Part shown: positions 25,937 through 34,424 of the stretch, one piece after another | Numbering within the stretch: the first letter of the stretch is position 1 | Layout of the letters: each line of letters opens with the position of its first letter | Source: Schaalia dentiphila ATCC 17982 | GTDB lineage: Bacteria > Actinomycetota > Actinomycetes > Actinomycetales > Actinomycetaceae | Reading direction: 5' to 3' | Assembly: GCF_000154225.1 (NCBI RefSeq) | Contig: NZ_DS264586.1 | Coordinates: forward strand, 1,394,527 to 1,458,526 | DNA: 64,000 bases | The notes under the pieces: generated by a model | Told to the model about the DNA's origin: nothing | The model's input: only the letters and a program-made list of their open reading frames with translations | The model's database searches: none | Program-made: the position numbers and the translations under genes

Positions 25937-26269
25937 TCAGGCCTTCAGGAGCAGACGGCGGATCGATGCGGTGTTCGAGAAAATTCGAATACCCAGCACA
26001 ACGACGATGGCCGTGGTCATGGCGGATCCAACTCCCAGCTGAGTCCCCAGGAAAACCAGCAGGCATGCAACGACGACGTTCCAGAAGAATGAGGTCACGA
26101 ACACGCGGTCTGCGAAGCGCCCCTCCAGCCATGCGCGTCCCGCGCCGAAAAGTGCGTCCAGGCCGGCAACGACCGCGACGGGAAGGAACGGGGCCAGCCA
26201 CGCTGGCACTGTCGGGTCGAGCAAGACGCCGAGCACAATGCCGATGATCAATCCGATGACGGCGATCAT
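25937..26269 (-). CDS. sbp: Small basic protein Sbp (DUF1290)
   Basis: This 110-aa integral membrane protein has three or four hydrophobic helices: VIGLIIGIVLGVLLDPTVP, VAVVAGLDALFGAGRAWLEG, and a C-terminal VVVLGIRIFSNTASIRRLL. It matches the DUF1290/Sbp family, found near division genes in Firmicutes (sbp next to ftsAZ) and between DUF881 genes in Actinobacteria. Its role is unknown; context suggests division or envelope work. It overlaps the upstream DUF881 stop by 4 nt (ATGA). Confidence 0.86.
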   Translation of the reverse strand: MIAVIGLIIGIVLGVLLDPTVPAWLAPFLPVAVVAGLDALFGAGRAWLEGRFADRVFVTSFFWNVVVACLLVFLGTQLGVGSAMTTAIVVVLGIRIFSNTASIRRLLLKA

Positions 26270-27126
26270 TGAGTGTCTCCTTCGGGTTGTGTATCCAGCG
26301 GTTGTGCCAACTGCGATGAGCTCGGTGCCAGCGCTTCCATGCTCAGCGACTGGGAGACCTTCGAGCTCACAGTCATACCGCTGACTGATTGGGCGGCGGA
26401 CAGGTAGTCGCCTGTCGCGCCCCGGACAAGCGCGACGGACAGCGCGTTCGAGTCCCCGATCGCCGTGACCTCGTAGGGAGAGGACACGGGGGTCACGTTG
26501 ACCAGAATGGCCGACCCTGCCGTGCGCACGAAAGTATCTGGTCCGATGCGCTGGCCGTTGACTGAAATAGCCTCCGCACCGGCAGCCCAGAGAGCGTTGA
26601 CGACCATCGCGACGTCCTGGTCTCGGACAGCTCCGCTACCCTTTCCCGGGCCGCTTCGGTCCGTGAGCGTGACGGTGATGCCGGGGCCGCTGACAGGTCG
26701 TGTCGCCGTCACCAAGTCTCGCGCACCATCCACGGCGATTGGTGAGCCAGACTGTGACAGGTCATCGATGGCGCGGCCGAGCGACTGTACCTCATCGCTC
26801 AAGGCTTCGACATTGCTCGACCGCGTGGCAGCCTGCTCTTTCAGGTCGGCTTTCACGTCATTGGCCGGGCGCCGCAGCGAATCAATAGCGATGACCGATC
26901 CAAACCCGAGCGCAACAGCTACTGCGAACACGGCGATGCGGCTGACAAGACCCGCGGGCCGCGAGCCGTGGTCTGCTTGGTAGTGCTCGTAACCGGCATC
27001 CAGCGGATTGGCGAGGAGCGCCGTGAGCAGGGACATCGAGGCCGCGGGGTCCACGGACAAGGCCTGGGCAGGAGCGTCGTCGTGCTCCTCCCCCGGCTTC
27101 GCGCCTCGATGTCCCGGCTGCGTCAC
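26266..27126 (-). CDS. DUF881 membrane-anchored protein (Rv1823-like)
   Basis: This 286-aa protein has the same plan as its downstream paralogue. It has an acidic cytoplasmic N-terminus, one membrane helix (RIAVFAVAVALGFGSVIAID, residues about 64-83), a helical linker (NVEALSDEVQSLGRAIDDL), and the DUF881 domain (GPGITVTLTDRSG, LWAAGAEAISVNG, VSSPYEVTAIGD). GTG 27126 overlaps the pepN stop by 4 nt (GTGA). In the other direction its stop overlaps sbp. Two paralogues flanking Sbp suggests a membrane complex of the three. Confidence 0.85.
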   Translation of the reverse strand: MTQPGHRGAKPGEEHDDAPAQALSVDPAASMSLLTALLANPLDAGYEHYQADHGSRPAGLVSRIAVFAVAVALGFGSVIAIDSLRRPANDVKADLKEQAATRSSNVEALSDEVQSLGRAIDDLSQSGSPIAVDGARDLVTATRPVSGPGITVTLTDRSGPGKGSGAVRDQDVAMVVNALWAAGAEAISVNGQRIGPDTFVRTAGSAILVNVTPVSSPYEVTAIGDSNALSVALVRGATGDYLSAAQSVSGMTVSSKVSQSLSMEALAPSSSQLAQPLDTQPEGDTQ

Positions 27127-29702
27127 TGGCCCGAACTCCAGCGGCGCTGCACGCGCTCGTCGCGTTCGAAAGAGTCGAGGTGCTCGACGACGATGCGGCG
27201 CAGCTGCGCAGGGGCATCCGCATGCTCGTCAATCCAGCGGCGCAGCAGTCCGACGGAGCGCTCGACGCTGCCATCGCGGTCAACGTCGACACCGAGAGCA
27301 AGGACGCCGTTGGCGTAGCGCAGCGCCATGCCGATCGTGTGACTCTCCCAGTAGGAGATCATGCGCTCGACGGCGCTCTCAATTCCGGTCTCGCCCTCCC
27401 ACGACGAGGCCTGCAGGCCGGCCAGGGTTGCGGTCAGGTAGTCGTTCGACAGGGAATCGGAGAACACCGACTCCCAGGCCCGCGCGCGTGCTTCTTCCAA
27501 CGGCAGTGACGCGAGGGCCTCGACGCTCATGCGAGCGGCTTCGCCTGACCCGTCGGCACTGCGCCAGGCCTCGATGGACTCCTCATCGACGAGGCCGCGT
27601 GCAGCCAGGGCGCGGCGCGCACGCCAGGCGATATCGGGGTTGTCGCTGCTGGCGAAGTCTCGAACCGTCGCCTCATACTCGTCGCCGCCACGGGCGGAAA
27701 ACTCGGCGATAAATGCGCGCGTGTATGAACGCCACGCGTCGGAATCCTCGGTCTCACGAGACAGACGAATCGTCGTCGCAAGGACCTGGTCATGGACGTC
27801 CGAGCGAGCCTGCCCCGGCAGGAAGGAGGAGATGGCCTCGGCGACGAACAGGAGGAGACGATCACGGATTGCGGGCTCAGTTTCGGAGGGAACGGCGTTG
27901 AGGACCGCGACCACGAAGCGACGTGGATCCAGCAGACCGTCACGCACTGCGTTCCAGAGAGACGCCCAGATAACGGCGCGCGTGATAGCCGCATCAATGG
28001 TGCCCACGTAAGCCAGCGCGACGTCGGTCGAGCGCTCGTCGAGGCGCGAGATCGCGTAGGTGAGGTCATCGTCGTTCACGACGACAAGGTCAGCGGACGC
28101 GGCGCCGCCGGGCACCGCCACAACGCCCTCGGGATCAATGGGGGCGCTGTCGCCGTCGATACGGACGTCGAACACATGCGTACGCTCAAGCGCCCCGGCA
28201 GCGACGCGCCACGTCGAAACGGTCACGCGGTGGGGACGCAAAACACCGTTGCAGGCCTCGCCACCCTGATGAAGCGTGAAGTCCGTGATCGCACCGACGC
28301 TATCGGTGACCCACGAAGCAGACAGCGTCGACGGACCGGAGGTCTCCAGCCACGCGCTCTTCCAGGAAGAAAGCTCCTGTTGTGAGGCGCCTTCAAGCGC
28401 AACAAGCAGGTCCTGCAGGTTGGTAGCGCCGAACTGATGCTCGGCAAAGTAGCGGCGTGCGCCCTCGTAGAAGGCGTCCTCCCCCACCCAGGCAACCAGC
28501 TGCTTAAGAACGGAGGCGCCCTTCGCGTAGGTGATGCCGTCGAAATTTGTCTTTGCGGCGGCGACGTCCGGGATGTCGGCGGCGATCGGGTGCGTGGTCG
28601 GCATCTGGTCCTGCGTGTAGGCCCAGATCTTGCGGTTCATCGCGAAGTTCGCCCATTCGCCCACGTAGCGCGTCGCCGTCGCAATCGCGCTGGCGCCCTG
28701 GTTCTCAGCGAAGGACTCCTTGAGCCACAGGTCATCCCACCACGAGGGTGTGGCGAGGTCGCCGAACCACATATGGCACATTTCGTGCAGCGTCGTGTTC
28801 GCGCGGCGCTGGCGCTCGGAGAAGGTGGGCGTCGAACGCGAAATGTAGTTCTCGTTGAAGGTGATGCATCCCGGGTTTTCCATGGCGCCGAGGTTGTATT
28901 CGGGCACGTACACCTGGTCGTAGGATCCCCACGGGAAGGTCACTCCGTAGCGCTCGTGGAAGAAGTCGAGTCCTGCACGAGTCACTTCAAACACGTCGTC
29001 GGAGTCGAGGTAGCGCGCGAGCGTACGGCGGCACAGCAGGCGCAGCTCGAGCTCAGCGTGGCCACCATCCGAAGCTCCGCCGCTCCACGTGCCACCTTCG
29101 ATGACCGCCCACGGGCCGGCGACAATCGCCGTGATGTAGCTCGAGAGCGGGCGGGTCGCCGTGAAGTCATGGCGCAGCGCACCCGAGTCATCCACGACCT
29201 CAACGGCAGTCTCGGCTCCGTTGGAGGAGACGACCCAGCCTGCGGGAGCAATGACGTGGAACGTCCACTCGGGCTTCACATCCGGCTGGTCCACGCACGG
29301 CCACGCACGGTGAGCGTCATTGGGCTCGAACTGGGTGTAGAGGTAGACTTCGCCATCCTCGGGATCGGTGTAGCGGTGCAGGCCCTCGCCACTGCGCGAG
29401 TAGCTGGCTAGGGCGCGGACCTCGAGGGTGATCGTCTCCCCCACCGGCAGGCCATCGACCCACACGCGGTCGTCATCGTCGTCGAACGGGTGGGATTCGC
29501 CGTTAAGGAGAACGTCACTCACCTCGCCAGCGATGTCGATGAAGGTGCGTTCCTCATCCGACGTCAACGTCAGCGTCGACGTCACCGGATAAGTTGGATT
29601 CGTGGTGTCCTGTGCGTTTCGAACATCGACAACGACGTCGATGGCCGAGACATGAAGATGGGCAGCGCGATGGGTTGCTTCGTTGCGTGTCAAAATCTGC
29701 AT
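27123..29702 (-). CDS. pepN: Aminopeptidase N (M1 family zinc metallopeptidase)
   Basis: This 859-aa enzyme removes N-terminal residues from peptides. M1 hallmarks are the exopeptidase motif NLGAMENPGCITF (about residues 270-282) and the zinc site HEMCHMWFGDL with the third ligand Glu 18 residues on (WLKESFAE). A catalytic Tyr lies in FDGITYAKGASVL. A long helical C-terminal ERAP1-like domain follows. No signal peptide is visible, so it is cytoplasmic. It overlaps the DUF881 gene by 4 nt, an unexpected coupling of a peptidase with envelope genes. TAGGAT ends 6 nt before the ATG, implying a leaderless transcript, divergent from murE. Confidence 0.95.
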   Translation of the reverse strand: MQILTRNEATHRAAHLHVSAIDVVVDVRNAQDTTNPTYPVTSTLTLTSDEERTFIDIAGEVSDVLLNGESHPFDDDDDRVWVDGLPVGETITLEVRALASYSRSGEGLHRYTDPEDGEVYLYTQFEPNDAHRAWPCVDQPDVKPEWTFHVIAPAGWVVSSNGAETAVEVVDDSGALRHDFTATRPLSSYITAIVAGPWAVIEGGTWSGGASDGGHAELELRLLCRRTLARYLDSDDVFEVTRAGLDFFHERYGVTFPWGSYDQVYVPEYNLGAMENPGCITFNENYISRSTPTFSERQRRANTTLHEMCHMWFGDLATPSWWDDLWLKESFAENQGASAIATATRYVGEWANFAMNRKIWAYTQDQMPTTHPIAADIPDVAAAKTNFDGITYAKGASVLKQLVAWVGEDAFYEGARRYFAEHQFGATNLQDLLVALEGASQQELSSWKSAWLETSGPSTLSASWVTDSVGAITDFTLHQGGEACNGVLRPHRVTVSTWRVAAGALERTHVFDVRIDGDSAPIDPEGVVAVPGGAASADLVVVNDDDLTYAISRLDERSTDVALAYVGTIDAAITRAVIWASLWNAVRDGLLDPRRFVVAVLNAVPSETEPAIRDRLLLFVAEAISSFLPGQARSDVHDQVLATTIRLSRETEDSDAWRSYTRAFIAEFSARGGDEYEATVRDFASSDNPDIAWRARRALAARGLVDEESIEAWRSADGSGEAARMSVEALASLPLEEARARAWESVFSDSLSNDYLTATLAGLQASSWEGETGIESAVERMISYWESHTIGMALRYANGVLALGVDVDRDGSVERSVGLLRRWIDEHADAPAQLRRIVVEHLDSFERDERVQRRWSSGQ

Positions 29703-29708
29703 GCCCTT

Positions 29709-29714
29709 ATCCTA
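29709..29714 (-). promoter_or_regulatory. -10 element (TAGGAT) of a predicted leaderless pepN promoter
   Basis: On the minus strand TAGGAT ends 6 nt before the pepN ATG. It faces the divergent leaderless promoter of murE, with only 47 bp between the two -10 hexamers. Confidence 0.5.
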
Positions 29715-29761
29715 CTGTGTCACCGCCGGTATGTGTGGCGCACGCCGCCGTCGCGACGAAC

Positions 29762-29767
29762 TAGAGT
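29762..29767 (+). promoter_or_regulatory. -10 element (TAGAGT) of a predicted leaderless murE promoter
   Basis: TAGAGT ends 6 nt before the murE ATG and no Shine-Dalgarno site is present. The -35 region would overlap the divergent pepN promoter region. Confidence 0.5.
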
Positions 29768-29773
29768 AGACCC

Positions 29774-31354
29774 ATGACTTCAGTGACTGATATTCGTCCC
29801 ACGATCGCGCCGGTCTCGTTGAAGGCTGCCCTGGCGGGCCTGGACATCCAGGGGTTCTACGCCGCCGACGGCCAGCTCGCGCAGATCGCCGAGTCCCCCC
29901 TCAGCCTGCGCGGTATCACCGTGTCGTCCGACGATTGCGAGTCCGACTGGCTGTTCGTCGCAATTCCGGGCCTTAAGCAGCACGGTATTCGTTTCGCGCA
30001 CGCGGCGATCGAGGCCGGGGCGAGCGTCGTTCTCACAGACGAGGACGGCCGTGCTCAGGCATTCGAACGAGGCCTGGGCGTGCCCGTCATTCAGGTGGCC
30101 GACCCGCGCGCCATCGTTCCGCAGCTGTGCGCGAATATCTACGCATCTCCCGCCACTCGCCTCACGACGATGGCAGTGACTGGCACGAATGGGAAGACGA
30201 CAACCTCCTACCTGATGCGCGCTGCCATCGCCTCACGATTCCCCAACGCATCGCTGTGCGGAACCGTGGAAACGCACGTTGGCCCCATTTCGTTCGAGGC
30301 CGTGCGTACGACCGCCGAGGCTCCCGTCGTCGCACGCTTCCTGGCGGCCACCGAACAGTACGAGTGCGGCGCGGGTGTCATCGAACTGTCCGCACACGCA
30401 CTCTCCCTGCACCGCGTCGACGGCATCGTCTTCGACGTTGCCGCGTTTACGAACCTGCAGCATGACCACCTCGACTATTACGGTGACATGGAGAACTACT
30501 TCCAGGCGAAGGCACTCCTGTTCACCCCCGAGCATTCCCGCCACGGCGTCGTCTGCGTGGATGACGAATGGGGTCGCCGCCTCGCGCAGCAGGCGACCGT
30601 GCCGGTCACGACGGTGTCCGCGCTGACCGAGGAGGCCGCCGACTGGCAGGTCCGAGATGTCACGCCCGATCAGACGATCGGACGCACCGTATTCACCCTC
30701 GTCGACCCATCGGGCACCGGGCACCGCGTCGCTATGCCGATCCTTGGCGAGGTCAATATTCAGAACACCGCCGTCGCGATCGTCAGCGCGGTAAGCCTCG
30801 GCATCGACCTTGCAGATGTGATCTCGGCGATCGAGGATGCTCCCCAGATCCCGGGACGCATGGAGAAGGTCAACCCAACGCCCGGCGGTCAGCCGCTCGT
30901 CATCGTCGACTACGCGCATACGCCCGAAGCCCTCGAATGGACACTACGCTCAACCCGCGAGCTGACCTCCGGCCGTGTTGTCATCGTCTTTGGAACGGAC
31001 GGCGATCGCGATGCCACCAAGCGTGAACACCTCGCGCAGATCGCCGCGCGTGAGGCCGACGTCCTGTGGGTGACGGATGAGAACCCACGCACCGAGGTCC
31101 CGCAGGAAATCCGCAATTACCTGCTGCGCGGCATCGCATCCGTGCGTCCGGGCATGGAAGACGTCACCGAGGTGACAACCTGCCGCCGCGACGCCGTACG
31201 ACGTGCGATCCTCGCAGCTGAGCCCGGCGACACCGTCATCATCACGGGTAAGGGCGCCGAGTGGTACCAGGAAATCCAAGGCATCCACCACCGATACAAC
31301 GACGTGCCCGTCGCCGCCGAGGTCCTCGCGGGCGACGTGCGCTCGCACGAATAA
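29774..31354 (+). CDS. murE: UDP-N-acetylmuramyl-tripeptide synthetase (MurE-type Mur ligase)
   Basis: This 526-aa ligase is predicted to add the third amino acid to UDP-MurNAc-Ala-Glu in peptidoglycan synthesis. It has the N-terminal UDP-binding domain (LRGITVSSDDCESDWLFVAI), ATP loop VTGTNGKTTTSYLM (about residue 136), FTNLQHDHLDYYGDMENYFQ with carbamylated-Lys site, HTPEALE and KGAEWYQ. The amino-acid-choosing loop reads TDENPRTEVP; diaminopimelate enzymes have DNPR and several lysine enzymes DNPA, so the third residue is uncertain. The gene stands alone, outside a dcw cluster. Another murE could exist elsewhere. Confidence 0.88.
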   Translation: MTSVTDIRPTIAPVSLKAALAGLDIQGFYAADGQLAQIAESPLSLRGITVSSDDCESDWLFVAIPGLKQHGIRFAHAAIEAGASVVLTDEDGRAQAFERGLGVPVIQVADPRAIVPQLCANIYASPATRLTTMAVTGTNGKTTTSYLMRAAIASRFPNASLCGTVETHVGPISFEAVRTTAEAPVVARFLAATEQYECGAGVIELSAHALSLHRVDGIVFDVAAFTNLQHDHLDYYGDMENYFQAKALLFTPEHSRHGVVCVDDEWGRRLAQQATVPVTTVSALTEEAADWQVRDVTPDQTIGRTVFTLVDPSGTGHRVAMPILGEVNIQNTAVAIVSAVSLGIDLADVISAIEDAPQIPGRMEKVNPTPGGQPLVIVDYAHTPEALEWTLRSTRELTSGRVVIVFGTDGDRDATKREHLAQIAAREADVLWVTDENPRTEVPQEIRNYLLRGIASVRPGMEDVTEVTTCRRDAVRRAILAAEPGDTVIITGKGAEWYQEIQGIHHRYNDVPVAAEVLAGDVRSHE

Positions 31355-31374
31355 ACGCTGCGAAGCTGTGAACT

Positions 31375-31415
31375 GGCGCGCCGCAGGGGCTCCCATCGGG
31401 CCTTAGCGGCGCGCC
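31375..31415 (+). terminator. Hairpin between murE and der
   Basis: A perfect 10-bp inverted repeat (31375-31384 with 31406-31415) has a 21-nt loop. No T-run follows, and it ends 6 bp before the der -10 element. It may end murE transcription or influence the der promoter. Confidence 0.4.
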
Positions 31416-31421
31416 GCGCCG

Positions 31422-31427
31422 TAGACT
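31422..31427 (+). promoter_or_regulatory. -10 element (TAGACT) of a predicted leaderless der promoter
   Basis: TAGACT ends 6 nt before the der GTG. The spacer GGGCGG touches the start codon and is not a placed ribosome binding site. Confidence 0.5.
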
Positions 31428-31433
31428 GGGCGG

Positions 31434-32987
31434 GTGAATGACTTCGACAACCAGCCCGACGCGACCGCCGAATTCGACGCGGAAGCGGCCGAGAACTACA
31501 TCGCCGACGCAGCCGGAGCAGCGCCGGACGCGATCGAACTGAGCGACGAAGAGACCGAGGCTCGCGCCCGTCTCATGCGCGCCAACCTCGACCAATTCGA
31601 CTTGGACGAGGAGGACCTGGCGCTCCTGGCCGGCGAGTCTGCGCTCGCGGACTCTGACGACGTCGCAGCCGGACTGCCCGTTCTTGCAGTCGTCGGCCGC
31701 CCCAACGTCGGCAAGTCCACGCTGGTCAACCGCATCCTTGGTCGCCGCGAGGCGGTCGTGCAGGACACACCGGGCGTCACCCGCGATCGCGTCTCATACC
31801 CCGCCGAATGGGCGGGTCGCGACTTCACGCTCGTCGACACTGGCGGCTGGGAGATCGACGTCAAGGGTTTGGATCGTTCCGTCGCCGAGCAGGCTGAGAT
31901 CGCCGTCGACCTGGCTGATGCTGTCGTTCTCGTCCTGGACGCGACCGTCGGCGTCACAGCCTCGGACGAGCGCATCGTGGAGATGCTGCGTGCCAAGAAA
32001 AAGCCGATCATCCTGGCCGCTAACAAGGTGGACTCTCCCCTGCAGGAGGCCGACGCTGCCTACCTGTGGAGCCTTGGCCTGGGCGAGCCTCACCCCATTT
32101 CCGCCCTGCATGGACGTGGCACCGGTGATCTCCTCGACGTCGTCTTGGAGGTCCTGCCGACCGAGTCAGCCGTTGCCTCGCCACTGCCGTCCGGCGGCCC
32201 GCGTCGCGTCGCCCTCGTCGGTCGCCCCAACGTTGGCAAGTCGTCCCTGCTGAACGCGCTGGCCGGCGGCGAGCGCGTCGTCGTCAACGAACTCGCCGGC
32301 ACCACGCGTGACCCCGTCGATGAGCTCATCGAGCTCGATGGCCGCTCGTGGTGGTTCGTCGACACCGCGGGTATCCGCCGCAAAATGCACCGGACGACAG
32401 GCGCCGACTACTACGCCTCCATCCGTACTCAGGCCGCGATCGAGAAGGCCGAGGTTGCCCTCGTCCTCATCGACGGTTCGACGCCGCTGACCGAGCAGGA
32501 CGTGCGAGTCGTCCAGCAGGTCATCGACGCGGGCCGGGCGCTCGTCGTCGTCACCAACAAGTGGGATCTCGTCGACGAAGACCGCCAGAAGGAGATCAAG
32601 AACGAGCTCGAGCGCGAGCTGGTTCAGATCCAGTGGGCGCCGCGCATCAACCTGGCCGCGAAGACCGGCTGGCACACAAACCGCATCGTGCGCGCCCTCG
32701 ACACTGCGCTCGAAGGCTGGGAGACCCGTATCCCGACCGGACAGCTCAACGCCTTCCTCGGTCAGCTCGTTGCCGCACACCCCCACCCACTGCGTGGCGG
32801 TAAGCAGCCCCGCATTCTCTTTGGCACCCAGGCCTCGAGCAAGCCCCCGCGCTTCGTGCTCTTCACGACGGGCTTCCTCGACCCCGGTTACCGCCGCTTC
32901 ATCGAACGCCGACTGCGCGAGACTTTCGGCTTCGCCGGAACGCCGATTCAGATTTCGGTGCGTGTGCGCGAGAAACGACGCAGGTGA
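31434..32987 (+). CDS. der: Ribosome-associated GTPase Der (EngA) with acidic N-terminal extension
   Basis: This 517-aa GTPase acts in 50S ribosome assembly. It has two tandem G domains. G1 has [18 protein letters not shown] (about residue 84), DTGGWE and NKVD. G2 has [20 protein letters not shown] (about residue 260), DTAGIRRK and [12 protein letters not shown]-terminal KH-like domain ends RVREKRRR. The first ~80 residues are a strongly acidic extension (e.g. [20 protein letters not shown]) not found in E. coli Der. In actinobacteria der usually follows cmk directly; here cmk is 3 kb away and on the other strand. Confidence 0.95.
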   Translation: MNDFDNQPDATAEFDAEAAENYIADAAGAAPDAIELSDEETEARARLMRANLDQFDLDEEDLALLAGESALADSDDVAAGLPVLAVVGRPNVGKSTLVNRILGRREAVVQDTPGVTRDRVSYPAEWAGRDFTLVDTGGWEIDVKGLDRSVAEQAEIAVDLADAVVLVLDATVGVTASDERIVEMLRAKKKPIILAANKVDSPLQEADAAYLWSLGLGEPHPISALHGRGTGDLLDVVLEVLPTESAVASPLPSGGPRRVALVGRPNVGKSSLLNALAGGERVVVNELAGTTRDPVDELIELDGRSWWFVDTAGIRRKMHRTTGADYYASIRTQAAIEKAEVALVLIDGSTPLTEQDVRVVQQVIDAGRALVVVTNKWDLVDEDRQKEIKNELERELVQIQWAPRINLAAKTGWHTNRIVRALDTALEGWETRIPTGQLNAFLGQLVAAHPHPLRGGKQPRILFGTQASSKPPRFVLFTTGFLDPGYRRFIERRLRETFGFAGTPIQISVRVREKRRR

Positions 32988-33001
32988 GGTCGCTCCGACT
33001 C

Positions 33002-33030
33002 GTGGCCCGCTTCCCCAGGAGGCGGGCCAC
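33002..33030 (+). terminator. Hairpin after der
   Basis: A 9-bp perfect stem (33002-33010 with 33022-33030) with an 11-nt loop lies 15 nt after the der stop. There is no T-run. Confidence 0.5.
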
Positions 33031-33055
33031 ACCCGTACCTGCACTCCCCCGGCGT

Positions 33056-33064
33056 GTATCCACA
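33056..33064 (+). promoter_or_regulatory. DnaA box, one mismatch
   Basis: GTATCCACA differs from the consensus TTATCCACA only at the first base. It pairs with a perfect box 30 bp downstream on the same strand. Confidence 0.5.
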
Positions 33065-33085
33065 GGGTCGTTTCGCCCGGCGCCG

Positions 33086-33094
33086 TTATCCACA
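33086..33094 (+). promoter_or_regulatory. DnaA box, perfect consensus
   Basis: TTATCCACA is a perfect 9-mer. It lies 61 bp upstream of the tag ATG, 30 bp (about three helical turns) from the second box. Confidence 0.6.
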
Positions 33095-33134
33095 GGCGTC
33101 GCGGATGCCCCTTGACCGTTGAACGCTGGGCGCG

Positions 33135-33140
33135 CAGGAT
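33135..33140 (+). promoter_or_regulatory. Weak -10 element (CAGGAT) before tag
   Basis: CAGGAT ends 6 nt before the tag ATG, one base off the TAGGAT seen before other genes here. No Shine-Dalgarno site is present. Confidence 0.3.
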
Positions 33141-33146
33141 CGACAC

Positions 33147-33782
33147 ATGGACACAACACTCATCCAATCCACAGTTGCTCCCCTAGCCTCGGGTCTCACC
33201 CTGTGCGATGACGGACTCGTCCGGCCTACGTGGGCCTCCCATGACGAGCTGTTACGCAGTTACTACGACACCGAATGGGGGCTGCCCGTCCACGACGAGG
33301 CCGGCGTCTTCGAACGTCTCGTCTTGGAGGGTTTCCAGGCTGGTCTCTCATGGCGCACGGTCCTGGCAAAACGCGAGGCGTTCCGTGCGGCCTTCGAAGG
33401 ATTCATTCCCGATCGCGTCGCCGCCTTCACTGAGCAGAATGTCGATTGCCTCGTGAGCACACCCGGGATTATTCATAATCGCCGCAAGATCGAGGCGGCG
33501 ATCAGCAACGCTCGCGCGACGGTTGCGATGAGGAACGATTCTCCCACAGCAGACGGCCCGTCACATCTGGGCGAACTGGTCTGGTCGTATCGGCCGACGC
33601 TCAATCCGCTTCCGCGTTCGAAGGACGAGGTACCCACGCAGCTGCCAGAATCTGTAGCTCTCGCAGCCGACCTCAAGAGCCTTGGTTTTTGCTTCGTGGG
33701 TCCCACGACGATGCTCGCGCTGATGGCGGCGATCGGCATCGTCAATACCGATATCGTGGGAACGCACCGCAGGCCTCGATGA
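33147..33782 (+). CDS. tag: DNA-3-methyladenine glycosylase I (Tag), zinc ligands missing
   Basis: This 211-aa base-excision glycosylase removes N3-methyladenine. Family landmarks are YYDTEWGLPVHDEAGVFERL, LEGFQAGLSWRTVLAKREAF (catalytic pocket), STPGIIHNRRKIEAAISNA, LVWSY and FCFVGPTTMLALMAAIGIVN. E. coli Tag binds a structural zinc through Cys4, His17, His175 and Cys179. Here the first Cys is absent (PTWASHD), His17 is Tyr (YYD), and the C-terminal pair reads NTDIVGTH with no His/Cys at those positions. It is therefore a zinc-free variant or a divergent paralogue. About 16 extra N-terminal residues precede the usual start. Confidence 0.9.
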   Translation: MDTTLIQSTVAPLASGLTLCDDGLVRPTWASHDELLRSYYDTEWGLPVHDEAGVFERLVLEGFQAGLSWRTVLAKREAFRAAFEGFIPDRVAAFTEQNVDCLVSTPGIIHNRRKIEAAISNARATVAMRNDSPTADGPSHLGELVWSYRPTLNPLPRSKDEVPTQLPESVALAADLKSLGFCFVGPTTMLALMAAIGIVNTDIVGTHRRPR

Positions 33783-33830
33783 GGAGCACACCCCCCGTGG
33801 CGGGCGCGCTCACGTACGCCCAAGATCTGG

Positions 33831-33836
33831 CATGAT
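33831..33836 (+). promoter_or_regulatory. Weak -10 element (CATGAT) before the PH-domain gene
   Basis: CATGAT ends 6 nt before ATG 33843. It follows the same spacing rule as the other leaderless candidates but lacks the leading T. Confidence 0.3.
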
Positions 33837-33842
33837 GGTGCC

Positions 33843-34355
33843 ATGTCATTGTCGAAAAAGCTTCTCAGTCAGGACGAGGTTGTCGTCCGCCACATGCACA
33901 CGCACATCAAGACCCTGCTGCCCGCGATCAACATTGAGTCGATCCTCGTGATCGCAGCTGCAGTCGGTTCGTTCTTTGTTCCCGAGAACGCACGTTATTG
34001 GGCGCTCGCGACCATCTGGATCGCCGTACTCGTCCTGTCTATCCCCCTCCTCGTCATTCCGTGGATCAAGTGGTCGTCGACCACCTACACGGTCACGACG
34101 AAGCGAGTGATCACTCGCACGGGCATCTTCACGCGCACCGGCCACGACCTGCCACTCAGCCGCATCTCCGACATTCAGATCGAGAAGAACTTCGATGATC
34201 GTTTTTTCGGTTGCGGAACCCTCGCCCTTCAGACCTCCGCAGATGACCCGTTGCTGCTGCATGACGTGCCGAAGGTGGAGATGGTGCAGGTCGAGATCTC
34301 GAACCTGCTGTTCAACGACATTCAGGGAGCGATCGACGCGGATCCGACTAGCTAA
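33843..34355 (+). CDS. Bacterial PH-domain (DUF304/bPH2) membrane protein
   Basis: This 170-aa protein has about 35 residues of cytoplasmic N-terminus, two membrane helices (SILVIAAAVGSFFV, and ATIWIAVLVLSIPLLVIPWI, residues about 39-75), and a bacterial PH domain: TYTVTTKRVITRTGIFTR, DLPLSRISDIQIEKNF, FGCGTLALQTSADD. Members of this family are common in actinobacteria and their function is unknown. No operon partner is obvious; it ends in a strong hairpin. It lies 60 nt after tag but probably has its own promoter. Confidence 0.85.
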   Translation: MSLSKKLLSQDEVVVRHMHTHIKTLLPAINIESILVIAAAVGSFFVPENARYWALATIWIAVLVLSIPLLVIPWIKWSSTTYTVTTKRVITRTGIFTRTGHDLPLSRISDIQIEKNFDDRFFGCGTLALQTSADDPLLLHDVPKVEMVQVEISNLLFNDIQGAIDADPTS

Positions 34356-34378
34356 CAGCGCAAGTAACGTTCCAGCGA

Positions 34379-34424
34379 GCACTGCCCCGGCTTCGTTCTT
34401 CATTGGACGAGGCCGGGGCAGTGC
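34379..34424 (+). terminator. Strong hairpin after the PH-domain gene
   Basis: An 18-bp stem (34379-34396 with 34407-34424) has one wobble position and a 10-nt loop. There is no T-run. Confidence 0.65.

Noticed and set aside
33056..33094. Chromosome replication origin
   Set aside because: Only two DnaA boxes are present and there is no dnaA, dnaN or AT-rich unwinding region.
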